The notes under the pieces are model-generated. The model did not search any database and had not been told where the DNA came from. It worked only from the letters and a program-made list of their open reading frames with translations. DNA of 64,000 nt, taken from positions 26,961,556-27,025,555 of the forward strand of contig CM034298.1 in assembly GCA_019925795.1 (NCBI GenBank). Direction: 5' to 3'. Source of the DNA: Dendrobium chrysotoxum. Lineage: Eukaryota > Streptophyta > Magnoliopsida > Asparagales > Orchidaceae. The translations under genes and the position numbers were made by a program. Below are positions 25,943 to 34,495 of this stretch, one piece after another (position 1 is the stretch's first letter; each line of letters opens with the position of its first letter).

Positions 25943-26438
25943 TCATGCATTTATGTCAATCACACCCAATCTGGTCCTTAAAATGTTGAATGAGTCAAAG
26001 GCCAGTGATTTTGTAAAGATATCAACCAGTTGATTTTCAGTTGCTACATGGTGTAGCTCAATATCCCCTTTTGTAATATGGTCCTTAATGAAGTGATGTC
26101 TTATGTCAATGTGTTTGGTTCTTGAATGTTGGATAGAATTCTTAGAGATACATATGGCTCTCGTGTTATCACATAGAACTAAAATTGTGCTAATAGGTAA
26201 TCCTAGATCCAGAACTTGTTGCTTCAACCAAAGGACTTGGGCCATACAACTTCCTAAGGCAATGTACTCAGTTTCAGCGGTGGAAAGTACTATAAAATTT
26301 TTTTTTCTATTGTACCAGGAGATTAAAGATTGTCCTATGAATTGGCATGTTCTTGAAGTGCTCTTTCTATCCAACCTACACCCTACAAAATCAGAATTAG
26401 AATACCCAATAATCTCAAAAGAAGTACTGTACCTAGGA
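25943..26438 (-). pseudogene. pol: RNase H end of pol, unit A2 (left of element B)
   Basis: The open segment starts at the conserved DRKSTS and reads through LSTAETEYIALGSCMAQ, VLCDNTRAICISKN, HIDIRHHFIKDH and the terminal GVIDINA. It is the C-terminus of the polyprotein whose upstream part resumes at 47937 after the B insertion. The break falls inside the RNase H stretch GYSDSDF..YPRYS. Confidence 0.88.
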
Positions 26439-26443
26439 TACCA
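26439..26443. repeat. Target-site duplication of element B, left (TACCA)
   Basis: Identical to TACCA at 47932-47936. The host pol reading continues from one to the other, which fixes the borders of B to the base. Confidence 0.93.
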
Positions 26444-28045
26444 TGTTATGATTTGGGCAAATCAGTTTTGTTCAAGTGAATTTTGATACAAGTTATTTTT
26501 GATGATTATAAAAGCTTATTGTTTGTTTTATTTTTTCTCCTTATAAATATTGAAGTTTCTTTTTTTGTGTACTAACATATTTTTCAGGAAATTCACACTC
26601 CAAATTACTAAAGACTTCAAGTTCATTTATTAATGGTTATTATAAGTGGAGTCTGTATTGTCATTTTTTCTTGAGTCTGAGAGAGTGTGATTATATGTTG
26701 GATAACTGTGCACACACACACAGGGGGAGTGATAGTTCAATTTTTAAAATTGAGCGTATAATATGAAGTTCACTTCGTACGGGATGATATATCTTATTTG
26801 TCCTCCATAATGAACCAGCCTAATCAAAAATTTTTAAGTACTATTCGTACAGTATGAAATGGACTTCGTACATAAGGATTTGAGGTACGAATGACTCTGA
26901 ATGTTTTATAAGACATATTCGTACAGGATGAATCGTTGGGACGAACGGCTCTGAATGGTTCATATGACATGTTCATACGGGACGAACCGTTGGGACGAAT
27001 GGCTTTGAATGGTTCGTATGACATGTTCGTACGGGACAAACCGTCAAGACGAATGGCTCTAAATGGATCATATGGGATAAATCATTCAATCTTTTGAACT
27101 ATTTGTACAGTATAAAAGGTGCTTCATACAGAAGGTTGTAAGGTACGAACGACTCAGTTTTGGTTCGTATTGGATCGTATAGGATGAATCATTCAATAAT
27201 ATGAACTATTCGTACCGTACGATATGCGATCGTACGAGACGATCAGGACGCATAAAACTTGAAATTTTTAGTTTTTGGACGGTTTTTCATGCCATTAGTA
27301 CTTAAGAGTCCTAAAAACTAACTTGGAAAAGATCCTTCTGTAAAAATTTTTCTTGAGAGTGAATGGGAGAGTGATTGGGAGAGTGTTTAGGAGAAGTGTT
27401 GTGAGATCTTTGAAGAGAAAATTATGAGGGGATTCACAAGGTTATTTAATAGTGAGGATCTCATTATTTGTACTTCAAGCTTCTTCCTAATCTCCTTGGA
27501 GGCTCTTGCAAGAAAGTTGTTCGAGATGTTTTTGGTTCTCTACCATCACTTAGAGGGTGAAAAAGGATGATTGGTTCTCTGCCGACACTTAGAGGGTGTG
27601 AAAGGATGAGTGGGTTCTCTGCCTTCACCAGGAGGGTGAAAAAGGATGACGGTTCTCTGCCGCACCAGGATTTGGTGGAAGAGAGTTTTGTAAAGGCTTC
27701 TTCACCTTGCTGTGGGGGCTAAAGGAGAGTCACTTTGGTTTAGTGCAATACTTAGATAAGGAGTCTCTAGGGAGTGGATGTAGGTCATGTTTGATCGAAC
27801 CACTATAAAATCTGGTGTTCTTTATTCTTATTTTTTACTTACTACATTTTCTTACTACACTGTATTTTTTTTTCTGTGGTTGAAAAGTATCAAAAATTAT
27901 CTCTGTTCGTATGGTACGAACATAAATCGTACTGTACAATTTGCTTAGGTTTTGATTAAAAGTTTTCAGAAATTATAAGAGAATTTTAAAAGTACCAATT
28001 CACCCCCTTTTGGTTAGCCTAGGGACGTAATTAATAGGTCTAACA
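26444..28045 (+). repeat. 5' LTR of element B
   Basis: It starts TGTTATGATTTGGGC. It holds palindromes of the TCGTAC/GTACGA type (26755-27265), a 54-bp tandem repeat (26889-27066), GGTTCTCTGCC repeat units (27535-27665) and the conserved CCAATTCACCCCC block near the end. The last bases of the LTR and the first half of the primer site are deleted: GGTCTAACAA runs straight into CATATCTGAGCC. Confidence 0.88.
26889..27066. repeat. 54-bp minisatellite in the B 5' LTR, 3.3 copies
   Basis: Units begin at 26889, 26943, 26997 and 27051, each with GAA(C/T)GGCTCTGAATGGTT, TATGACATGTTC and GGGACGAACCGT. The arms of the palindromic motif are part of the unit. It is homologous in design to the 53-bp repeat in the C LTRs. 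Confidence 0.92.
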
Positions 28046-28101
28046 ACATATCTGAGCCTATTTCAAAAATCACTATTTAGATTATTTTTTGAAATTCGAT
28101 A

Positions 28102-28135
28102 ATGGCTAATTTTGGAAACCAAAACACGTTAAAAG
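28102..28135 (+). pseudogene. gag: gag start of element B, cut by element C
   Basis: ATG at 28102 opens MANFGNQNTLK, the conserved gag N-terminus. The frame is interrupted at AAAAG by element C and resumes at 39388 with YSITRLPLFDNIPFDF. Confidence 0.88.
28131..28135. repeat. Target-site duplication of element C, left (AAAAG)
   Basis: Identical to AAAAG at 39383-39387. Removing the insert plus one copy restores the gag frame of B. Confidence 0.92.
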
Positions 28136-28544
28136 TGATGGAGCAAACAGGTTGTTAGACCTATTGCTCAATGTCCCTAGGCTAACCAAGAGGGGGGTGA
28201 ATTGGTTCCTTCTAAAATTACTCTTGATAATTTAGAAAATTTAAAAGCTAATCGTACAGTACGATATATCTTCGTACAGTACGAACAGAGATAATTTTTG
28301 CTCTTTCTTTTAAAACAGAAATTCAACCACAATGAGAATAAACTGCAGAAAATAAAAATGCAGAAAAATAAATAGAGAACAGAAAACACCAAAATTTATA
28401 GTGGTTCAGTCAAACTCGACCTATATCCACTCCCTAGAGATCCCTTCTCTAGGTATTACACTAAAACCAAGTGTCTCTCCTTTTTCCCCCACAGCAAGGC
28501 AGAGAAGCCTTTACAAACTCTCTTCCACCAACCCCAGTGCGGCA

Positions 28545-28705
28545 GAGTACCGTCGTCCTTTTCACCCTCTATGTGCGGCTGAGAACCATCATCCTTTTCA
28601 CTCTCCAAGTGCGACAGAGAACCGGAATCTTTTCACTCTCCAAGTGCGGCAGAGAACCAGAATCCTTTCCACTCTCCAAGTGCGGCAGAGAACCGAATCC
28701 TTTCG
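28545..28705. repeat. 36-bp tandem repeat in the transcribed part of the C LTR
   Basis: Units containing GAGAACC, CTTTTCACTCTCCAAG and TGCGGCA start at 28581, 28617, 28652 and 28688. The right LTR has the same block at about 38120-38285. Related GTAGAGAACC units occur in the A, D and E LTRs, so the repeat is a family feature. Confidence 0.88.
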
Positions 28706-28920
28706 AACAATACTCTTGCAAAAGTCTCAAGGAACTAGGAAGATGCTTGAAGAACAAGTAAAAGAAATCCTCTCAATTGGATAACCTTGTGAATCTCATC
28801 ACAATTTTCTCTTGAAAGATCTCTCAAAACTCACTCCCAAACACTCTCCCAATCACTCTCCTCTCACTTCCCAAAAGAATTTTCACAGAAGGATCTCATT
28901 TCAAAATAGTTTTGAGTCAT

Positions 28921-28928
28921 TTTTATAC
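28921..28928 (-). promoter_or_regulatory. TATA-like box of the C LTR
   Basis: The minus strand reads GTATAAAA just downstream of the palindrome array. The right LTR has it at 38499-38506. Confidence 0.58.
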
Positions 28929-29088
28929 TTAGGACAGGAAAAACCGTCCAAAAAAAAAAATTAAATTTTTAAGTTAAGTCCGTGCCGATCATCCCGTACG
29001 ATCGTCCATCGTACTGTACGAATAGTTCAAAAGATTGAACAATTCGTCCTGTACGACTCATCAGACGAACACAACAGAGCCGTTCGTA

Positions 29089-29335
29089 CACGTAGTTCGT
29101 CCCATACGAACACTTGGACGATCATGTCAGTAAGCATCGTCCGAACACTTCGTCCCGTATGAACGCTTGGACGAATCGAACAGTGAGCATCGTCCGAACA
29201 CTTCGTCCCGTATGAACTCTTGGATGAATCGATCAGTGAGCATTGTCCCAACGCTTCGTCCTGTACGAACGCTTGGACGAATCGAACAGTGAGCTTCGTC
29301 CGATTCATTCGTCCCGTACGAACCTCTGGACGAAC
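29089..29335. repeat. 53-bp minisatellite in the C LTR, about 4.7 copies
   Basis: Units start at 29089, 29142, 29195, 29248 and 29301 and carry CTTCGTCCCGTATGAACGC and CAGTGAGCATCGTC. The right LTR has the matching block at about 38660-38910. Apparent ORFs across it are a by-product of the repeat. Confidence 0.92.
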
Positions 29336-29808
29336 CCAATTTTGAGCTGTTCGTACAGCAAAACTCATGTACGAATGTTATTCGTACTGTACGAACATGC
29401 CTTAAAAAAATTTTCTAGTCTGATGGGTTCTCCCTGGAGGACATATTCTTCATATCATACTGTACGAAATCAATTCATACTATACGATCAGTTTAAAAAA
29501 TTAAACTTTTTACTCCCCCATTGTGTGTGTGTGCACAGTTATCCAACTTATAATCACACTCTCTCTGACTCAAGAAAAAGAAGAAAAGAAAATTACAGAC
29601 TTCATTTACAGTGAACAAGTGAACTTGAAGTCTTCAACAGTCTTGAGTATGAATTTCCTGAAAAATACTTTAGTACACACAGACAAACAAAAACTCAAAG
29701 ATATATGTTAGAAGATGAATTAGACAAACAATAAACTTTTGTAATCATCAAAAATATAAACTGGGATTAGAATTCTCATGAACAAAACAATTCACTCCAA
29801 TCAAAATA

Positions 29809-29823
29809 ATCTCCCCCTTTTTG
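29809..29823 (-). other. Polypurine tract of element C
   Basis: The minus strand reads AAAAAGGGGGAGAT next to the 3' LTR. Confidence 0.93.
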
Positions 29824-30143
29824 ATGATGGCAAAACAACTATTGTTTGATGATATACAAAAAATAAAAAGATCTTCTAACATTCACTCAATGTATCCCCT
29901 CTAAATAAAAGATCTACACTCCCCCAAAATAACCTAAATCCCTAAAACTGACTTATCCTATCCTTAAGATCCCCTTAAAGACAAATCAAGATATTTGAGG
30001 ATAGACAAGAGAAGGGAAGAAAAGAGTGTAGAGCAACAAAAACAAAGCAAGCACATACAAACATACAAAGCACATACAATCATATAAGAACATACATACA
30101 AAGCACATACAATCATACAAGAATATAAGTCAAACAATAAAAC

Positions 30144-30172
30144 TCTCCCCCTTTTGCCAACAGCAAAAAGAG
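30144..30172 (-). other. Second polypurine tract in a hairpin, element C
   Basis: The minus strand has CTTTTTGC, a five-base loop, then GCAAAAGGGGGAG, so the tract can fold on its upstream complement. Confidence 0.65.
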
Positions 30173-30439
30173 CACTAGAATATAGCGGAGAAATGGAATT
30201 ATGTTAAATGAAGTTGAATTACAAGATTGAAATGAGATGCAAAAACTAAAGACTCAAAAATGTTAGATTTCAAATTATATTAAGAACAAGAAAAGTCGAT
30301 CTATAGTAGTAATGTATTAGACATGTTTAGCAGTCTCAATTTTTGTATAGAAGGAGAGATAACATTATCAAAAAATCTAGGTCTAAAGTGACAATTATTG
30401 ATTAGTGAAAAAGAGAAGAAAAAACTAAAGGAAAGAATA

Positions 30440-30605
30440 TGTGGCGACTTTGCGCATCTTTTGATTTGAGGACACACTTTGTGTGTCTGTTGACAGTTGG
30501 CAACATTGCGCATCTTTTGATTTGATGACACACTTTGTGTGTCTTTTTACATTTGGCGACATTGCGCATCTTTTCTTATATGGCACATTTTGTGCATCTT
30601 TTCAA
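30440..30605. repeat. Small-hairpin repeat array, element C
   Basis: Two perfect inverted repeats GACACACTTTGTGTGTC (30471-30487 and 30527-30543; 7-bp arms, 3-nt loop) alternate with GGC(G/A)ACATTGCGCATCTTTT units at 56-bp period, ending in GGCACATTTTGTGCATC. There is no coding frame with family support. It lies between ORF3 and the polypurine tracts. The DNA from 30610 to 31090 is plain AT-rich spacer. Confidence 0.85.
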
Positions 30606-31096
30606 GCTTTGCTTATTAAGATTCTTTCCAATAAGATTATCTCTTTAGTCACAAATACAATAATAAACACAAAGATATAGAATGTGAGAATAATATTAAA
30701 ACAACAACCATACATAATTTTAGACTAAATAATATATCTAAATAAGATTTAAAGAAGATCTTCTAATCCACATCACAACATAACGAAATCTAAAAGATTT
30801 GACGTTTTAAAGTTATGCATACTATTTTTATTGTAATATGAACTTAATTAACATTTTAAATCAGTAATCAACTATATTCAAGTGAAACAAGGCAATTCAC
30901 TAACACAAAAAGAATAAACATCAAAACACTGGAACATTCCATTACTAATAACTTCACACCATACAATCATAGCAAGTTACACTTTTAAAGTACATATCAA
31001 ATAAAGAACTTGCTAAAAACATAAAAGTAATAACTCACAACAAGATACTCATAGTCAACTTAAAAATATACATAGAGTGACACAAAATCATCCAAG

Positions 31097-32179
31097 CTAG
31101 TACTGAGAGGGACCCTGATCAGGAGGTGGAGGAGGTGGTATACCACCGAACAATGAGAAATAGCTGTTAAGAGTTGCAATGTCTGTGTTAACAGCATCAA
31201 ACTGATCATCCTGCCTCTTTAAATGAGCCTCCATGTCATCAAAATGTTGGTCCATTCTATCAAAATGTTGGACCATGTTTTGATAGAAATCTTGTGAAGG
31301 TCCAGGTGCAGTTGAGGGTGCACCTGAAGGAGCAGTAGCAAAATGAGGCTCATTATCTGAGCTGTCAGCAGTACCCTCTTTCCCAAATAATGCTCTAAAA
31401 GAAGCATCAGTGAAGTATAGTGGGAGTTCTGAAGGACCAGAAGGATGAACTAGATTATACTTTCTCTCTAGGATATAACACACAACATGTCCTAAAGCAA
31501 TATTTTTCTTCCTCTTCACACTAGCCAACCCAATGTCAGACAGATAATAGATGTAATCTAAGATCAATTGAGCTTCATCTATAGGCTGACCAGTCATAAT
31601 AAGAAATGTTGTTGCAGAAAGAAGAGGAGTCATATTAACTCGATCTCCTGCTTTAGGTATTATTGATGTTCTAAGCACATGCTGAATTATCCTAGCATTT
31701 TGATTCAACATTTCTACCCGAGCAACATGTATAGGTATGCTTGCACCTCTAAGAACTTGGTTAATTTCAGACCAACCATTTTCAGGTCATATGGAGAAAG
31801 TATGAGCTCTAATCCCTTCAGTTCTAAGATGAATGTATTCTCCTAGATCCTCCTTTGTTATTCTAACCTTTTGTTTAAGGACATAGGAAGAGATGGCAGT
31901 ATGATTCTCGTTAAAGGTCATATTTGCCAGGAAAACATGAAACAAGTCCTTATTGAAGGCATAAATCAAGGTCAATAGAAAAGAAAACTGTGTCGAGTCA
32001 AAGAGGGACATAACTGCAAAATGGATGTTTTCTTGCAGTAAGATGCAGGAAGGAGTAACCTTAGACGTAGCATACCTAAGGTATGCTTCCTCATTCTCCT
32101 CACTAAGGAAATTTTCATCACATTCCCTTTTAGACACCGGACGCCTAGCCACTCGTGCCCTTTTTCCACTCCCAGACAT
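31097..32179 (-). CDS. ORF3 (env-position gene) of element C, one in-frame stop
   Basis: This is the best-preserved ORF3: 361 codons from ATG 32179 to TAG 31097, broken only by TGA at 31787-31789, where element B has Arg, so a CGA-to-TGA change is likely. The N-terminus is basic (MSGSGKRARVARRPVSKREC). Residues about 35-125 contain YLRYATSKVTPS, SLFDSTQFSFLLTLIYAFNKDLFHVFLANM and a VLKQKVRITKEDL block resembling a plant transposon-protein domain. Residues about 160-235 read IIPKAGDRVNMTPLLS and KRKKNIALGHVVCYILERKYN. A Ser/Ala/Pro linker, a coiled coil (HFDRMDQHFDDMEAHLKRQ) and the tail PPPPPPDQGPSQY follow. I see no signal peptide or membrane span, so a classical envelope role is doubtful. 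Function unknown. Confidence 0.8.
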
Positions 32180-32237
32180 TTTCTCAGAAGATTCTAAAGG
32201 TTTCTAGAAAGATGGTGAAATGAAAGAAAGTGACCCT

Positions 32238-32247
32238 CCTTTATATA
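32238..32247 (-). promoter_or_regulatory. TATA box ahead of ORF3, element C
   Basis: The minus strand reads CTATATAAAGG, a good plant TATA box, about 60-68 nt upstream of the ORF3 ATG and directly after a palindrome array. Element B has the same sequence at the same distance. Confidence 0.68.
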
Positions 32248-32249
32248 GA

Positions 32250-32665
32250 AAAACCTTGATATCGTACTGTACGAATAGCATTCGTACAAGACGATCCTCT
32301 ATTCGTCCGGGATGAATTAAAATTCATCTAAGACGAACGAAAATAGTCAAAATGAAACGGTTTTTCATAAACTGCTCGTCCCGAGGCGTCCTTTCGTACA
32401 GGCTTTTTGACTTCCTGATCGTACAGATAATTACGTGTTCGTCCAGGACGATCAGAAAATTAAAGGTCGTTCAGGCGACGGTTAGGTTCATCCCTCATGC
32501 GAAATGACACATGGATCGTACAGACGAATGACGTATTCGTACGTACGATCACCAATAATAACTGCCCCTAACCGTGTTTTCTATCCGTTCGTACAAATGA
32601 AATATGGATACTATGACTTAATCATACAGTACGATGACATATCGTACAGTATGAACATAAATAAA
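32250..32665. repeat. Palindrome array between pol and ORF3, element C
   Basis: Copies of TCGTAC-A/T-GTACGA and TTCGTCC..GGACGAA variants are present, the same words as in the C LTR at 28975-29495. This occupies most of the pol-ORF3 spacer; 32666-32833 is AT-rich with nothing else seen. Confidence 0.85.
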
Positions 32666-32833
32666 AATCCCAACACTCCAAAAACTTCAGCCTTTCAACA
32701 TTCAAATACGGAACAAATAAAAACAAAAAAAAATAGGATTCAAACAAGAAACAAAAACATAATTATGAAAATAAATCAACAAACAAACTAATAAATACAA
32801 AACAAATACAAATACATTTGCAGAAAATTTTAA

Positions 32834-33187
32834 TCAAGCATTTAGATCTATCACACCTAGCCTTATCCTCAACATGCTAAATGTGCCAAAGGCTAAGGGT
32901 TTTGTGAAAATATCTGCAAGCTGATCTTTAGTAGCCACATGATGTAGTTCAATTTCACTTTTTGCTACATGATCTCTTATGAAATGATGCCTTATGTCAA
33001 TATGCTTGGTTCTAGAATGTTGAATAGGATTCTTTGAAATGCAAATGGCACTAGTATTATTATAAAATATTGGAATGGTGCCTACTACTAATCCTAAGTC
33101 ACTCAATTGTTGTTTTAACCAAAGCACCTGTGCTACACAACTCCCTAAGGCAATGTATTCTGCTTCTGCTGTAGAAAGTGCTACTGA
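32834..33187 (-). CDS. pol: RNase H C-terminus of pol, element C
   Basis: This continues the RT frame after a CAA-to-TAA stop just after SWSSRK. It reads ALSTAEAEYIALGSC, VLWLKQQ, then FYNNTSAI where the family has FCDNTSAI (both Cys and the catalytic Asp changed by G-to-A), HIDIRHHFIRDH and the terminal GVIDLNA before the stop at 32834. Confidence 0.87.
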   Translation of the reverse strand, partial: SVALSTAEAEYIALGSCVAQVLWLKQQLSDLGLVVGTIPIFYNNTSAICISKNPIQHSRTKHIDIRHHFIRDHVAKSEIELHHVATKDQLADIFTKPLAFGTFSMLRIRLGVIDLNA

Positions 33188-33190
33188 ATT

Positions 33191-34495
33191 TTATTTTCTA
33201 CTCGACCAAGATACTAATGAATTTCCAATGAACTGACATGTTCCAGAAGTACTTTTCCTATCCACCCTACAGCCTGCAAAATCTGAATCTGAGTATCCAA
33301 TTATATCAAAAGAAGAACTGTTCTTAGGATACCAAATTCCTAAATTTTGAGTTCCCAAAAGATATCTTAAGATCCTTTTTACTGCTGTCAAATGTGATTC
33401 TTTTGGATCAGCTTGAAATCTAGCACATAAGCAAACACTAAACATAATGCCAGGTCTGCTAGCAGTCAAATAAAGCAAAGATCCAATTATTCCTCTAAAC
33501 TTCTTTTGATCAACAGATTTTCCCTTTGGATCCTTATCTAATAGGACTGTGGAACTCATGGGTGTAGTGACTGGTTTAGCATTATCCATTTCATACTTTT
33601 TGAGGATTTCCTTAACATATTTAGATTGATAAAGAAAAGTCCCTTCCTCATTTTGCTTTATGCTAAAGCCAAGAAAATAAGTCAAATCACCCATCAAACT
33701 CATCTCAAATTCACTACTCATTATTTTTAAAAATTCATCACATAAAGCTTTATCAGTTGATCCAAAGATGATATCATCCACATATATTTGTACAATGAGT
33801 ATTTCATTTTCAAATCTTTTCATAAACAAAGTGGTGTCCACACTTCCTTTAACAAATGATCGATTTAACAAGAAAGTGCTTAACCTCTCGTACCATGCTC
33901 TAGGTGCCTGTTTTAGTCCATATAATGCCTTTTTTAATTTGAAAATATGATTAGGGTATTTAGAATTTTCAAAACCTGGAGGTTGTTCAACATACACATC
34001 CTCTTCTATCACCCCATTTAGAAAGGCACTTTTAACATCCATTTGGTACAATTTAAAATCTTTAAAGCAGGCAAAGGCTAACAAAACTCTTATTGCTTCA
34101 AGTCTTGCTACAGGGGCAAATGTCTCCTCAAAATCAATTCCTTCAACTTGGTTATACCCCTTAGCTACTAACCTAGCCTTATTTCTAACAATTACTCCTG
34201 AATCATTCATCTTGTTTTTGAATACCCACTTAGTCCCAACTACACTTTGATCTTTTGGCCTTTCAATTAATTCCCAAACATCATTTCTCTTGAATTGATT
34301 TAACTCCTCTTGCATGGCCAATATCCAAAATTCATCCAAAAGTACTTGTTTTATGTTTGTGGGTTCTATCATTGAAATAAATGCTGAATGATTCACTTCT
34401 TTTCTCAATCCATGCCTAGTCCTAACTCCTTCACTTGGTTCACCTAAAATCAATTCTTTTGGATGACTCCTTATAAATTTCCATTCTCTAGGCAA
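33191..34495 (-). CDS. pol: Reverse transcriptase and start of RNase H, element C (434-codon open segment)
   Basis: This uninterrupted copia RVT_2 region has WKFIRSHPKELILGEPSEGVRTRHGL, VGTKWVFKNKMN, GIDFEETFAPVARLEAIRVLLAFA, YQMDVKSAFLNG, VEQPPGFE, LKKALYGLKQAPRAWYERL, and YVDD intact at 33773-33784, then YFLGFSI, KPVTTPMSS, GSLLYLTASRPGIMFSVC and RNase H IGYSDSDFAGC. It synthesises element cDNA from the RNA template in virus-like particles. It follows the integrase segment after a single CAA-to-TAA stop (34496) and could be active if the frame were not broken elsewhere. Confidence 0.92.
   Translation of the reverse strand: MPREWKFIRSHPKELILGEPSEGVRTRHGLRKEVNHSAFISMIEPTNIKQVLLDEFWILAMQEELNQFKRNDVWELIERPKDQSVVGTKWVFKNKMNDSGVIVRNKARLVAKGYNQVEGIDFEETFAPVARLEAIRVLLAFACFKDFKLYQMDVKSAFLNGVIEEDVYVEQPPGFENSKYPNHIFKLKKALYGLKQAPRAWYERLSTFLLNRSFVKGSVDTTLFMKRFENEILIVQIYVDDIIFGSTDKALCDEFLKIMSSEFEMSLMGDLTYFLGFSIKQNEEGTFLYQSKYVKEILKKYEMDNAKPVTTPMSSTVLLDKDPKGKSVDQKKFRGIIGSLLYLTASRPGIMFSVCLCARFQADPKESHLTAVKRILRYLLGTQNLGIWYPKNSSSFDIIGYSDSDFAGCRVDRKSTSGTCQFIGNSLVSWSSRK

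Larger units (their letters stand above)
28136..29808 (-). repeat. 3' LTR of element C (left copy)
   Basis: On the plus strand it begins TGATGGAGCAAACAGG and ends ..CAATCAAAATA. It holds the conserved AATTCACCCC block (complement at about 28190-28205), 36-bp repeats (28545-28705), a TATA-like GTATAAAA (28921-28928), a palindrome array (28975-29495) and 53-bp repeats (29089-29335). Confidence 0.94.

Noticed and set aside
26824..27039. 71-codon frame with repeated NMSYEPF units
   Set aside because: It is the antisense reading of the 54-bp minisatellite in the B LTR. No initiation context or homology.
28545..28705. Possible CRISPR-like array (36-bp periodic repeat)
   Set aside because: Units are tandem with no unique spacers, lie inside an LTR and occur in both LTR copies of a plant retrotransposon.
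28401..28784. Open frames of 96-127 codons across the C LTR (and the matching frames at 37977-38362)
   Set aside because: They follow the 36-bp tandem repeat in several frames at once and have no family support. They are a by-product of the repeat.
29089..29335. Possible centromeric or subtelomeric satellite
   Set aside because: Only about five units, confined to LTRs and duplicated with them. Not a genomic satellite array.
29027..29368. 113-codon frame across the C LTR rich in Arg/Ser/Thr repeats (and 38599-38940)
   Set aside because: It is the 53-bp minisatellite read as protein. Length in multiple frames comes from the repeat lacking stops.
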